Both the position numbers and the translations under genes were made by a program. DNA of 64,000 nt, taken from the NCBI RefSeq assembly GCF_900091525.1, contig NZ_FMCU01000001.1, positions 1-64,000 on the forward strand, written 5' to 3'. How positions within the stretch are numbered: the first letter of the stretch is position 1; every line of letters starts with the position of its first letter. Positions 7,493-15,654 of the stretch are shown piece after piece. Under the pieces are notes generated by a model. It had not been told where the DNA came from, ran no database searches, and saw only the letters and a list, made by a program, of their open reading frames with translations. Origin of the DNA: Micromonospora matsumotoense (GTDB taxonomy: Bacteria > Actinomycetota > Actinomycetes > Mycobacteriales > Micromonosporaceae).

Positions 7493-9960
7493 ACACCCTA
7501 CCGACCTGGCCCGGCGAGGTTTGGCAGTGGATCGTCGCGCGGCCGTGGCTGGGCTTCCTCGGAGCCGCCGCGATCGTCGGCTACGTCTTCGGCCACGATC
7601 AGGTGCTCGCCTGGCGGCACAAGCGGTATGCGACCGGCGCGCGCTGGCTGACCATCGCCGCACCGCCGGAGGTCACGCCGGAATCGGCGGCGGCATTCTG
7701 GACGACGCTCGTCGGGGTCCTGACGCCCTCGGTGTGGCGGCGGCGGGTGTACGGCATCCCGCATGTGGGCTGGGAGTACACCTGGACCGGCCGAGCCCTG
7801 ACGATCAGGGTGTGGGTGCCGGGCACAGTGCCACCCGGCGCGGTCGAGGCCGCCGTCCGCGCGGCCTGGCCCGCCTCGACGTTGACGACCGAGGACGCCG
7901 CCGCGCCGATCCCGGCCAGCGTGGGCGAGCAGGTCGGTGGGGCGCATTGGCCGCAGTCGACCGACGTGCTGCCACTGCGCACCGAGCACGACGCCGACCC
8001 GCTGCGGGCGCTGCTGTCGGCCGGGGCCGAGGTTCGTCACCGCGAGCACGCGTGCGTGCAGATCCTCGCCCGGCCCGCCACGGCCCGCCGCGTGCGGGCG
8101 GCCAGACGGGCGGCTGCGACCAGCGGCACCCATCCCCACGGGCGGCCCGATATGGCCGCTCGTGCCGTCTCCGGGATGGCGCGGCTGGCCATCGAACCGC
8201 TGCTGTGGATGCTGGATGTGTTCACGCCCGGCCCGTCCCGTTCACGAACCCCCACCCACGCGGGGGCGACTGGGCGAACGGCCGAACGTGATCCGGTGGC
8301 CACCGCCGACGCCCGCACGATCGTGGAGAAGGCCGTGCGGGTGCCGCACTACGAGATCGCGGTCCGGTTCGCCGTCGCGGCCGACCTGGACAAGTCGCAG
8401 CCGGACAAGGAGCGGGTCAAACAGATCCGCGAACGCCTTGTCGGCTTGGGCCACACCATCGCCTCGGCCGCCGCGGCGTACACCGGCCCGAATCGGCTGC
8501 GGCGGATGAAGATGCCCGCTCCGGTGGCCACGGTCGCGGGGCGCAGGCTTCGGCGCGGGTTCCTCGCGTCGGTGCCGGAGCTTGCGGCGATGGCGGCGCT
8601 GCCGCAAGACCTGGCCGTGCCGGGCCTGGACCGGGCTCGGGCCAAGGCGGTGCCGGCGCCGGTGGCGGTGCCCTCCGGCGGACGGGGCGTGAAGGTGCTG
8701 GGCCGCTCGCAGATCGGCCACCACTCGGTGGGCCTGACCGTTACCGACGCCCGCCAGCACATCCACGTTGTCGGCAAGACCGGTGTCGGCAAGTCCACGC
8801 TGCTGCTGAACATGATCCTGGGCGACATCCGGGCCGGTCGCGGGACGGTGGTCATCGACCCGCGCGGGGACCTGATCACCGACATCCTCGACCGGCTCCC
8901 CGCCTCGTACGCCAAGAAGATCGTCATCATCGACCCCGACCAGGAGAACCCCGGCTGCTTCAACCCCCTGGATGACCGGGGCGATCCACATCTGGCTGTG
9001 GATAACCTTGTGGGTATTTTCGCGAAGATCTTCCAGGGGCAGTGGGGGCCCCGTATGGACGACACGATGCGGGTCGCCTGCCTGACGCTGATGCGGCACG
9101 CGAAGCCGACGCTGAGCCTGGTGCCTTCGTTGTTGCAGGACAAGGAGTTCCGGGCCAGGTTCACCCATGGCCTGGACGATCCGGATGGGCTCGGCGGGTT
9201 CTGGGTCTGGTACGACGGCATCAACGAGTCGTTCCGTGGCCAGGTCATCGCGCCGGTCCTGGCGCGGTTGCGGGCGTTCCTGTTGCGGGACTTCGTGAAG
9301 TCGGTGATCGGCAACGCCCGATCGTCGTTCGACATGGGCAAGGTGCTCGACGGCGAGGTGCTGCTATGCCGGCTGCCCAAGGGCATCCTCGGTGAGGAGA
9401 CGGCCCGCATCCTGGGGTCGCTGATCGTCGCCCGGGTCTGGCAGGCCGCCATCGCGCGGGCCAGCATCCCCGAAGCCGAGCGCAAAGACGCCAATCTATA
9501 CATTGACGAGTGTCAGAACTTCCTGACCCTGCCAGGCAGCGTCGGGGACATGCTGGCCGAGGCGCGTGGCTTCCGACTCGGATTGGTGCTGGCCCACCAG
9601 GACCTGGCGCAACTACCCAAGGATGTCGGGGCGGCGATCTCGGCCAACGCCCGGTCGAAGCTGTTCTTCAACGTCGACCCGGCCGACGCCCGCGAGCTGT
9701 CCCGGCACACCAAGCCGGAGCTGGACGAGCACGACCTCGCCCACCTCGACGTCTACACCGCCGCCGCCCGTCTGCTGGTCGGCAACCGGGAACTGCCCGC
9801 GTTCACGTTCGTCACCAACCCGCCGGTTGAGCTGGTAGGCGAGGCGACCGCGATCCGTCAGAAGGTCGCCGCCGCGCACAGCCGCGACACGGACGATCCG
9901 CCGATGGAGCGGTTGGCCCGGACGGCGATGAAGCGGCGAATGGCCGCCCGCGAGCGCTGA
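7489..9960 (+). CDS. VirD4/TraG-like type IV coupling protein
   Basis: 823 residues from ATG 7489, overlapping the VirB4 stop. A transmembrane helix lies near residues 14-34, followed by a long N-terminal region with conserved HYEIAVRF-type segments. The motor domain has Walker A VGKTGVGKSTLLL near residue 430, DPRGDLITDIL, FNPLDD, Walker B NLYIDECQNF near 671, and the closing VLAHQDLAQL and SKLFFNVDPADA segments of the TraG/TraM-recognition domain. It should dock DNA substrates onto the T4SS and drive their transfer. No TraB/FtsK-type translocase occurs in the window, so transfer appears to be of the T4SS kind rather than the Streptomyces double-strand kind. Confidence 0.85.
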   Translation: MNTLPTWPGEVWQWIVARPWLGFLGAAAIVGYVFGHDQVLAWRHKRYATGARWLTIAAPPEVTPESAAAFWTTLVGVLTPSVWRRRVYGIPHVGWEYTWTGRALTIRVWVPGTVPPGAVEAAVRAAWPASTLTTEDAAAPIPASVGEQVGGAHWPQSTDVLPLRTEHDADPLRALLSAGAEVRHREHACVQILARPATARRVRAARRAAATSGTHPHGRPDMAARAVSGMARLAIEPLLWMLDVFTPGPSRSRTPTHAGATGRTAERDPVATADARTIVEKAVRVPHYEIAVRFAVAADLDKSQPDKERVKQIRERLVGLGHTIASAAAAYTGPNRLRRMKMPAPVATVAGRRLRRGFLASVPELAAMAALPQDLAVPGLDRARAKAVPAPVAVPSGGRGVKVLGRSQIGHHSVGLTVTDARQHIHVVGKTGVGKSTLLLNMILGDIRAGRGTVVIDPRGDLITDILDRLPASYAKKIVIIDPDQENPGCFNPLDDRGDPHLAVDNLVGIFAKIFQGQWGPRMDDTMRVACLTLMRHAKPTLSLVPSLLQDKEFRARFTHGLDDPDGLGGFWVWYDGINESFRGQVIAPVLARLRAFLLRDFVKSVIGNARSSFDMGKVLDGEVLLCRLPKGILGEETARILGSLIVARVWQAAIARASIPEAERKDANLYIDECQNFLTLPGSVGDMLAEARGFRLGLVLAHQDLAQLPKDVGAAISANARSKLFFNVDPADARELSRHTKPELDEHDLAHLDVYTAAARLLVGNRELPAFTFVTNPPVELVGEATAIRQKVAAAHSRDTDDPPMERLARTAMKRRMAARER

Positions 9961-10001
9961 TCAAGGCCGCTCGTTTCGGGTCTCGGCCGGATACGGCATC
10001 G

Positions 10002-10049
10002 GGGGCTCGCTTGGGGGTGTCTGCGACACGAGACCCCATGCGAGCCCTC
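10002..10049 (+). terminator. Long stem-loop after the coupling-protein gene
   Basis: GGGCTCGC plus TGGGG (about 10003-10015) pairs with CCCCATGCGAGCCC (10034-10047) with one mismatch, enclosing a second small hairpin GTGTC-TGC-GACAC. It starts about 40 bases after the VirD4 stop and probably ends the T4SS operon, though no T-run follows. Confidence 0.5.
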
Positions 10050-10054
10050 TTCGC

Positions 10055-10066
10055 CTGACCTGTCAG
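10055..10066. promoter_or_regulatory. CTGAC-CT-GTCAG palindrome, candidate operator
   Basis: A perfect 5+5 palindrome located 99 bases before the replication-relaxation gene. It shares the CTGAC/GTCAG half sites with the inverted repeat at 4174-4217 and the cluster at 11016-11056. Confidence 0.4.
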
Positions 10067-10164
10067 GTGCCTGAACTGCCCAAACCTGGCCAGCCGTCGA
10101 CCCGACAGCAAGATCAACCTATCCAGACTCCCTACCGGGACTCTCTCTCCAGGGGTATCCACCT

Positions 10165-11022
10165 ATGCCACCAACTCTCTCTGATGGCCTGCTGGCCATC
10201 TATCCCCACATCACCAGCCGTGACCGTCAGCTTCTCCAGCTCCTCGACGACCACCAGGTCCTCACCACCGACCAGCTCCACCGGCTGTTCTTCCTCGCCC
10301 GGCGTACCTGCCAGATCCGCCTCAACGAGCTACGAGCCCTGGGCCTGCTCGATCGGTTCCGGTTCGCCCGCGACGGCGGAGGCAGCCAGCCGTGGCACTG
10401 GACCCTCGGCCACAACGGGCACCGGTTCCAGGCCGCCGCTCACAACCGGACCGAGCCCACCGCCCGCGCGAGCCGCCAGACCATGCAGCGGTTGTCGGCC
10501 AACCCGAATCTCACACACCAGGTCATCGCCAACGAGTTCTTCGTGCGGCTGTCCGCGTACGCCCGTCGCCATCCCGAGGCGCAGCTGACCCGGTGGTGGT
10601 CGGAAGCAACGGCTGCCAGGCAGTTCCGCCGAACCATCACACCCGACGGCCACGGCCTGTGGAGCGTCACCGGCGCCACGGTCGGCTTCTACCTGGAGGC
10701 GGACACCGGCAGCGAATCGCTGACGAAGGTCAGGGGCAAGCTCGACAAGTACGCCGAGTTGATCCGCCGCGCCAGCGTGCGGTATCCGGTGCTGTTCTGG
10801 CTCGGTAGCCAGCAGCGCGAGGAGCACCTACACCGGCTTCTGCGCGGCCGGCGCGGTGAAGTCCCGGTCGCGACCGCGACCCACGATGCCGATCCGGCGG
10901 GCGCGGTGTGGCTTCCGGCTGGCACCACCGGTCGCGTCCGGCTGGCCGATCTACCCAGCGACCACGGCGAGCCGAGGGCCGAGAACCCGAACTTTGACGA
11001 TGACGGCGTCTTCCTGGTCTGA
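10165..11022 (+). CDS. Replication-relaxation family protein
   Basis: 285 residues from ATG 10165, with AGGGG about 10 bases upstream. The first 90 residues form a winged helix-turn-helix (RDRQLLQLLDDHQVLTTDQL, CQIRLNELRALGLLDRF). Then come a conserved HQVIANEFFVRL helix, a WWSEATAARQF segment and a Glu-containing acidic core (GFYLEADTGSESL, KVRGKLDKYAEL). This order matches the Replic_Relax family found beside conjugation genes in Gram-positive elements. A role in origin recognition or DNA relaxation is proposed for the family. Since no HUH relaxase is visible here, it is the best candidate for processing the element's DNA, but this is inference. It follows the terminator of the T4SS operon and forms its own unit. 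Confidence 0.75.
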   Translation: MPPTLSDGLLAIYPHITSRDRQLLQLLDDHQVLTTDQLHRLFFLARRTCQIRLNELRALGLLDRFRFARDGGGSQPWHWTLGHNGHRFQAAAHNRTEPTARASRQTMQRLSANPNLTHQVIANEFFVRLSAYARRHPEAQLTRWWSEATAARQFRRTITPDGHGLWSVTGATVGFYLEADTGSESLTKVRGKLDKYAELIRRASVRYPVLFWLGSQQREEHLHRLLRGRRGEVPVATATHDADPAGAVWLPAGTTGRVRLADLPSDHGEPRAENPNFDDDGVFLV

Positions 11023-11056
11023 CTGACTCTGTCAGCCCGACCGTCAGACCTGTCAG
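11016..11056. promoter_or_regulatory. Cluster of GTCTGAC / CTGTCAG half sites
   Basis: GGTCTGAC (11016-11023, overlapping the stop codon), CTGTCAG (11029-11035), CGTCAGACC and CTGTCAG (11042-11056) occur within 41 bases. The 305-base gap to the next gene contains no other convincing feature. Together with 4174-4217 and 10055-10066 this suggests one DNA-binding protein acting on several promoters of the transfer module. Confidence 0.4.
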
Positions 11057-11327
11057 CGCAGGTCAACGGCATGGAGGCGTTTCCTGACAAGGGTTGTGGT
11101 GTCAGGTCGCATGGCTACGGTGCAGCTTCTTCCATTTCTTTTGCTCGCACCGCCGCCCGTCTGTCCTCCCGGACCTGCCTCGCGCCAGCGCGATCACCCA
11201 TAGCCCACCTTCCCGGTCGGCTCGTGATCCACGCTCGCGCCTTCCATGGCAGCCTCCCCGGCCCAGACGTCGCGATCCGGTGGCATCCACTCACCGCCTG
11301 TCCGCCCCTCGAAGGGAGCACCCCGCC

Positions 11328-12026
11328 ATGCCCGCCACCCGCACGATCATCGTCACCTTCCCCTCCGGCTCCGACGCCAACTGGTTCACCGCCTCGGAGG
11401 TCATCGACCACCACCTCAACACCGCCGGCACCCCGGTCCGCCGCTTCGCGGTGCGTCACCGCCGCATGATCGGCTGGATCACCCGGTGGTTCGACACCAA
11501 CCTGCTCGACGCAGTACGCCGTTTCGGCTCGGTCACCCGTGCCGCGGGCGGACGGATCAGCCGTCTCAACCTGCCCGCCACGGCGACGATTGCCAACAAC
11601 GAGGCCACCGCTCGCTGGCGAATCTGGCGCCAGCACATCGCCACCACCACCCCCATCGCCCGCACCTGGGAGGACTTCCAGGCCCAGCACCGGGCCGACC
11701 CGAAGAAGATCAGCCTTGATGAGGCTCGCCGCCGTTTCGAGCAGCAGCCCCGTGTGCTGGCCATGATCGCCATGTCCGCGCACCCCACCGCCGCCCACAT
11801 CTTCGATCCCTACGAGCTGGACGCCTACCAGGCAGGAGAGGCCACCTACGCCGCTCTGCACTGGAAGACCGCCCTGGTCGGTGAAGCACTGATCACCGCC
11901 GAAGGGCAGCTGTTGGAACCCACCAGCCCTTCGCTCGCCGACCGGCTGCGCTACCTCCAGCGCGCGACCAGCTACCTGCACGGCATGCGCCCCAGCCAGC
12001 GCCTCTGCGCCGTCGCTATCGACTAG
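11328..12026 (+). CDS. Conserved-looking protein of the transfer module, unknown function
   Basis: 232 residues. ATG 11328 is preceded by GAAGGGAG at good distance; the frame stays open upstream but that part is Arg/Pro/Ser-rich. No family is recognised. The protein is soluble, starts with a beta-strand-like TRTIIVTFPSGS, and has Arg/Trp-rich helices in the middle (RHRRMIGWITRWFD, WRIWRQHIATT) and a mainly helical C-terminus. No signal peptide or membrane helix is present. It is followed by a perfect hairpin at 12048-12078, so it probably forms its own transcription unit or the end of one. Confidence 0.65.
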   Translation: MPATRTIIVTFPSGSDANWFTASEVIDHHLNTAGTPVRRFAVRHRRMIGWITRWFDTNLLDAVRRFGSVTRAAGGRISRLNLPATATIANNEATARWRIWRQHIATTTPIARTWEDFQAQHRADPKKISLDEARRRFEQQPRVLAMIAMSAHPTAAHIFDPYELDAYQAGEATYAALHWKTALVGEALITAEGQLLEPTSPSLADRLRYLQRATSYLHGMRPSQRLCAVAID

Positions 12027-12047
12027 CAACACCCCCGACATCCCTCA

Positions 12048-12078
12048 GGACCGGTCGCAGCCCAGCTGCGACCGGTCC
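12048..12078 (+). terminator. Perfect 13-bp hairpin
   Basis: GGACCGGTCGCAG, loop CCCAG, CTGCGACCGGTCC. It lies 22 bases after the stop codon at 12026 and before the RBS of the next gene. It is followed by TT only. Confidence 0.65.
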
Positions 12079-12120
12079 TTCGCCATGCCCTCATCCAGCC
12101 ACCTCGACCAGGAGACACCC

Positions 12121-12822
12121 ATGTTCCTGACCGACCCCGCCCTCCGGCGCATCGCCGCCGTCACCAACGAGGTTCTGCCCGAACACCTGTGGCGCTACGA
12201 CACCGCCACCGAGGACGCCCTGGGCGACCTCGCCCGCATCCTGCACCGGACCGCACTCGGGTTCAATACCACCACCGCCTTCCTCGACCAGGCGGTGCAG
12301 CAGATGACCGCTCGCCCGGAACTCCTTCTGGCCGGCTACGACCGCTCCTTGCCCAACATGCTCGCCGCCATGGAGCGCCACGGCATCCTCGCCGACCTGC
12401 TCATCGACGCCTACCGTGCCTGGCGCAGGCACCGCCCGATCGAGCGTCACGGCGACGAGCACTACCTGCTGATGCAGCACGGCGACCCGTCGCGGGGTGT
12501 GGGAGTGCTGCGCGCTCACGGGCCGAGCACCTGGATGGTGCTCCCCGACGCAGAAGCCGCGTTGGCGTTCGAGGCACCGTATGCCGGGCGCATCGTCGGC
12601 CAGGTCACCCAGAACGAAGACGGCTGGACGCCCATCGCCTACACCGATCCGGCGCACCTCACCGAGCAGCCCAGCATGATCTACCGACTGCCGGTCTGCG
12701 ACAACATCGCCTCGGCCTGCCGGTCGCTGCTGCGCTGGTGGCAGCTGCGGCACTCGGCCCTCTGGAACAGCCGTAGGCCTGACCAGCTCACCGAGCACGA
12801 ACTCGCCCGACTCGCCATCTAG
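12121..12822 (+). CDS. Unknown protein of the transfer module
   Basis: 233 residues. ATG 12121 is preferred over ATG 12085 because AGGAGA stands six bases upstream of it. No family is recognised. The N-terminal half is helical with an Ala/Thr-rich core (LARILHRTALGFNTTTAFLD). The middle has a YRAWRRHRPIERHGDEHYLL segment and the C-terminal part a helix with LLRWWQLRHSALW. No signal peptide or clear membrane helix is present. It lies nine bases before the next gene, whose RBS overlaps this stop codon, so the two are co-transcribed. Confidence 0.6.
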   Translation: MFLTDPALRRIAAVTNEVLPEHLWRYDTATEDALGDLARILHRTALGFNTTTAFLDQAVQQMTARPELLLAGYDRSLPNMLAAMERHGILADLLIDAYRAWRRHRPIERHGDEHYLLMQHGDPSRGVGVLRAHGPSTWMVLPDAEAALAFEAPYAGRIVGQVTQNEDGWTPIAYTDPAHLTEQPSMIYRLPVCDNIASACRSLLRWWQLRHSALWNSRRPDQLTEHELARLAI

Positions 12823-12830
12823 GAGTCGCC

Positions 12831-13427
12831 ATGCTCAACCTTGACGCGGTGGGCCGCTGGATCATCCGGCGAACCGGCCGCACCCTCGACCAGCACGCCA
12901 CCGACCCCGTCCCGGCTGCCGCGCACCTGCCCCAGGCAGCCAGCGACATGCGCCGCGCCCGGACCGAGCTGCTGCTCACCGTCGACCGGCTGCGAACCGC
13001 CCTCATTAACGAGGACGACCTGACCGGCACCGTCGCCGCCGTCGCGGGGTCGCTGGCGGACATCGAACAGCTCGGCCGCGACTACCGGCACGCCCGAAAC
13101 TGGGCCGATACCCTGATCACCGACCCGGCCCGCACCGAGTACGCCGCCGCGAACACCGGCGGGTCGCTCCACCGGCGTTACGTCAACCCCGGTGACACGG
13201 TGCTCGTCGTCCTGCCGCACACCGACTCCTGCCGCAAGCAGCGGCTCGCCGGTCGGCGTACCCGCGTGCGCATCAGCCAATCCGACGCCGAGCTGGACCC
13301 CACGGTCGGCCCCGGACAGCTGCGCCTACCGCACGCCGACGCCGGTATCTACCAAGATCCGGCCGAGGGCGGCACGCTCTACGTCCTGGAATCCGCGGCC
13401 GACAAGGCCGCCGCCTCCGGCGGCTGA
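12831..13427 (+). CDS. Unknown protein of the transfer module
   Basis: 198 residues from ATG 12831; TAGGAG, overlapping the upstream stop codon, is the RBS. Not recognised. Residues 1-95 are helical and could form a coiled coil (MRRARTELLLTVDRLRTALI). The rest looks like a beta-rich small domain (GDTVLVVLPHTDSC, RRTRVRISQSDAEL, GTLYVLESAADKA). The stop codon lies inside the left arm of a perfect hairpin (13419-13450). Confidence 0.6.
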   Translation: MLNLDAVGRWIIRRTGRTLDQHATDPVPAAAHLPQAASDMRRARTELLLTVDRLRTALINEDDLTGTVAAVAGSLADIEQLGRDYRHARNWADTLITDPARTEYAAANTGGSLHRRYVNPGDTVLVVLPHTDSCRKQRLAGRRTRVRISQSDAELDPTVGPGQLRLPHADAGIYQDPAEGGTLYVLESAADKAAASGG

Positions 13428-13450
13428 ACCCCGGGCGGCGTTCAGCCGCC
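13419..13450 (+). terminator. Perfect 11-bp hairpin spanning a stop codon
   Basis: GGCGGCTGAAC (13419-13429, containing the TGA of the preceding gene), loop of 10 bases, GTTCAGCCGCC (13440-13450). The next gene starts 154 bases later. That gap shows no other feature except the RBS. Confidence 0.6.
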
Positions 13451-13603
13451 CCGAGGCCACCGGGCCGCATCCACAGCACACACCTCACGGCAGGGCACAG
13501 CTCCACGCGCCTGCCGCGATGACTGCTGCCCGCGACCCGGCGCACGACAGCCCAACACAACACCGTGCCGGGCTTCAACCCGCTAGTTCCCTGGGAGGGA
13601 ACC

Positions 13604-14881
13604 ATGCAGCACAACCTGTCCCTGACCCCTGCCATGCAGGAGGTCCTCGACTCCCTGCGCGAACTCGGCCAGGGCAACGTCAACGAACTGGCCGAAAAGT
13701 CGGGCCGTGCCGTCAGCACAGTCCACAAGGCACTGAAGACGTTCAGCGACGCCGGCCTGATCAGCGAGGTCGACACCGGCGCGGACGCGGCCGAGGGCAC
13801 CCCCGCCCGGTGGACCCTCGCCGAGGACGTGGCGCTGGACGACGCCGACCTCACCACCGACGACCTCAGCGGCGCCGACGTGGCCGGCGGTGAGGAGCAG
13901 ACCGACTTCGACGCCGACTTGATCGACGAGGACCCGGAGGGCAACGACGCCAACGACGACCCGCAGCCTGGCTACGAGCCGGACGACTACGACGACATCG
14001 CCGCCGCCGAGGACAACGCCGACGCCGACGAGGACGAGGACGAGGACGAGGAGGACGCCGCCGACGAGGCCCCGGCCGCTGAGGACGCGGACAGCGACGA
14101 GAGCGAGGACGAGCGCAGCACGGTCGTGGTCGTCCGGCCGAGCCGCCCCGGCGACCGCAAGGTCATGACGATCAAGGCGGTCATCTCCGAACACGGCGAC
14201 GACGGCGCGACCACGATGGAGATTGTGGCCGAGAGCGGTATCGGGGACGCGACCGTCGCGCGCCTGCTGACCGCGATGGAGCAGGCCGACGCCGCCCGCC
14301 GCCTTCCCGGCACCCCCCGGCGCTGGATCGCCGGGCCCACGAAGGCCAGCGAGGTCGACCCGAACCCGGAGCCGCTCCGCTGCCCGCTGTGCTTCCAGGT
14401 GATCAAGGGCCTGTCCGAGTCGCCGGAGGCGGTCGCCCAGGTGCAGCCCCTCATCCGCCAGGACGGGACGCTGCACGTCGTGACCGAGGACGGCACGGTC
14501 CACACCGTGACGCTGCCCAAGCGGGTGCCGACCCGGACGCCGGGCTTCGCGACGGTCGGGACGCGCCGCACCGACGCCACGATCAACGCCGACGGCAGCC
14601 AGCCGTTCGGCAGAGGCGAGTTGGAGCGGCTGACGTTCGACACGCTCAAGGCCAACCCGGGCCGGACGATGACGCCGCAGGAGATCGCAACTTCGATCAG
14701 CAGCCAGCTCGGTGGCCGGGCGGTCAGCTCCGGGGCGGTGCGCAACAACTGCGGCAAGCTCGGTGCCGCCGGCCGCATCGTCATGGTCTCCGAGGTGCCG
14801 TGGGCCTTCCAGTTCCCGGCGCCCGCCGAGGTCGACGGCGACGCGGACCAGGCCGACGACGCCACGGACGAGCAGTCCTGA
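13604..14881 (+). CDS. Winged-helix DNA-binding protein with acidic linker
   Basis: 425 residues from ATG 13604, behind a strong GGGAGGGA. Three helix-turn-helix-like segments are visible: residues about 1-60 (MQEVLDSLRELGQGNVNELA, STVHKALKTFSDAGLI), about 185-240 (TIKAVISEHGDDGATTMEI, ATVARLLTAMEQADAARRL) and about 340-410 (ERLTFDTLKANPGRTMTPQE, VRNNCGKLGAAGRIVMV). Between the first two lies a roughly 100-residue Asp/Glu run. A CPLC pair near residue 265 may bind zinc. It probably binds DNA as a regulator or partition-like factor of the element, and the acidic stretch may mimic DNA or contact partner proteins. The exact role is unknown. Confidence 0.7.
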   Translation: MQHNLSLTPAMQEVLDSLRELGQGNVNELAEKSGRAVSTVHKALKTFSDAGLISEVDTGADAAEGTPARWTLAEDVALDDADLTTDDLSGADVAGGEEQTDFDADLIDEDPEGNDANDDPQPGYEPDDYDDIAAAEDNADADEDEDEDEEDAADEAPAAEDADSDESEDERSTVVVVRPSRPGDRKVMTIKAVISEHGDDGATTMEIVAESGIGDATVARLLTAMEQADAARRLPGTPRRWIAGPTKASEVDPNPEPLRCPLCFQVIKGLSESPEAVAQVQPLIRQDGTLHVVTEDGTVHTVTLPKRVPTRTPGFATVGTRRTDATINADGSQPFGRGELERLTFDTLKANPGRTMTPQEIATSISSQLGGRAVSSGAVRNNCGKLGAAGRIVMVSEVPWAFQFPAPAEVDGDADQADDATDEQS

Positions 14882-14888
14882 TGGCAGT

Positions 14889-14918
14889 GCCGGGGTCGGG
14901 CGATTGCCCGACCCCGGC
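14889..14918 (+). terminator. Perfect 13-bp hairpin with GATT loop
   Basis: GCCGGGGTCGGGC, loop GATT, GCCCGACCCCGGC, starting seven bases after the stop codon at 14881. It argues that the next gene begins at GTG 14944 rather than at the ATG overlapping at 14881. Confidence 0.7.
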
Positions 14919-14943
14919 CGCGCCGACAGGGAGGAGCAAACAC

Positions 14944-15402
14944 GTGTACGACGGAACGGAGTTCTACACCCTTTGGGGCGATACCTGGCCGACAGACGTC
15001 ACCGACGCCAGCAATCACGAGCACGAGCACAGCCCCGTGCTCATGGCACCGGTAGCAAACCTGTTGGGTGAGCCCTGGTACCTGGAGTCGGGGTCACCGG
15101 GTGGCGACTACGTGATCTGGCTGGACATCAAGCACGGTAAGTACGCCGACGGGCAGGTGGGCGTCAGCCCGCACCCTGCCGAGGACGGACTAGTGCGGTG
15201 GGTCATCGGGCTGGTGCACAACTCGAAACACCCAGTCAGTAACGACCACGAGCTACTTATCAGCGAGACGCCAGATGCGGTGGTAGCTCGGGTCCGGGAG
15301 TTCCTGGCCGAACACGGCATCGAGGTGCAGAACAGGATCGGCACCGTCGACGGTCCCGACTGCGACGTCAACGCCTCCGCCAACGCGGACCCCGACCGGT
15401 AG
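14944..15402 (+). CDS. Small unknown protein of the transfer module
   Basis: 152 residues from GTG 14944, with GGAGG nine bases upstream and a terminator hairpin just before it. Not recognised. It contains a compact acidic/aromatic domain (YTLWGDTWPTDVTD, WYLESGSPGGDYVIWLDIKH) and a C-terminal helix with AVVARVREFLAEHGIEV. There is no membrane segment. Such small soluble proteins with their own RBS and terminator are typical of this stretch of the element. Confidence 0.6.
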   Translation: MYDGTEFYTLWGDTWPTDVTDASNHEHEHSPVLMAPVANLLGEPWYLESGSPGGDYVIWLDIKHGKYADGQVGVSPHPAEDGLVRWVIGLVHNSKHPVSNDHELLISETPDAVVARVREFLAEHGIEVQNRIGTVDGPDCDVNASANADPDR

Positions 15403-15654
15403 CCCGACGTCGACTGACCGCCGAGGGCATAAGCGCCCACCTCGACGGCCGCCACATCGGCGTCGGCACCATCGCCGCCATTCGCCTGCATGAGGCCGCC
15501 CTCGGCAGCCTGGCCCATGCCGGTCTTCGGCCCCGATGACGTTCGCGCTCTCCGCGCGGTACGGCATCGGGGCCGGACGGGAGTACCCCCCACATTCCTT
15601 CGTGGCTGAGCCATGGCGGCTCGGCCCCGGCAGCATTCTCGGAAGGAAACCCCT

